A program made the translations under genes and the position numbers. Shown piece by piece: positions 11,443-11,460 of a stretch of DNA of 11,460 nt; position 1 is the stretch's first letter; each line of letters starts with the position of its first letter. The notes beneath the pieces are model-generated. The model was not told the DNA's origin. It saw nothing but the letters and a program-made list of their open reading frames with translations, and ran no database searches. This DNA is from Planctomycetota bacterium (GTDB lineage Bacteria; Planctomycetota; Brocadiia; JAJRTI01): assembly GCA_024278415.1 (NCBI GenBank), contig JAJRTI010000230.1, positions 1 to 11,460 on the forward strand, given 5' to 3'.

Positions 11443-11460
11443 ATGGGCTGCGGCCAACGG

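Overview
This is a GC-rich bacterial chromosome window with well-supported ordinary genes on the left (1-9001) and an accessory, repeat-rich stretch on the right (about 9002-11460). No single gene fixes the taxon. The GC content, the N-terminus of the integrase relic, the heme-motif sensor kinase, the lipoprotein patatin and the heptanucleotide repeats suggest an environmental lineage of Planctomycetota or a related PVC-type phylum. That placement is inference.

Layout. Positions 3-4534 are a plus-strand run of four tightly packed genes: the 3' part of a NodB-type polysaccharide deacetylase; a three-part protein with a lipoate-protein ligase catalytic domain, an LplB-like accessory domain and a Cys-rich DUF116 domain; a two-cysteine OsmC-family protein; and an FAD-dependent oxidoreductase of the geranylgeranyl reductase family. 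A convergent minus-strand gene (4599-5387) encodes a single-pass membrane coiled-coil protein of unknown function. After a divergent spacer come a plus-strand patatin-like lipoprotein (5743-7221) and a histidine kinase (7364-9001) whose extracytoplasmic sensor carries a CxxCH heme-attachment motif.

Right side. A hicB-hicA toxin-antitoxin pair (9286-9868) is followed by a decayed tyrosine-recombinase gene (10142-10362). The relic abuts the 3' end of a minus-strand tRNA-Ala(CGC) at 10471-10543, which has a near-consensus promoter at 10581-10608. This looks like the worn-down edge of an element integrated at a tRNA gene. The last 900 bases hold no credible gene and are packed with palindromic elements. 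The best is a segment of about 217 bp (10694-10910) with 11-bp terminal inverted repeats and flanking 13-bp perfect direct repeats, which is the architecture of a small non-autonomous transposon.

How the genes may work together. The ligase-DUF116 fusion and the FAD reductase could belong to a lipoate-assembly or lipoate-reduction module, with the OsmC-like thiol peroxidase between them. The membership is inferred from proximity and domain content. Two heptanucleotide arrays have invaded the end of the ligase gene: one encodes its C-terminal tail, and the other supplies its stop codon and runs to the edge of the next gene.
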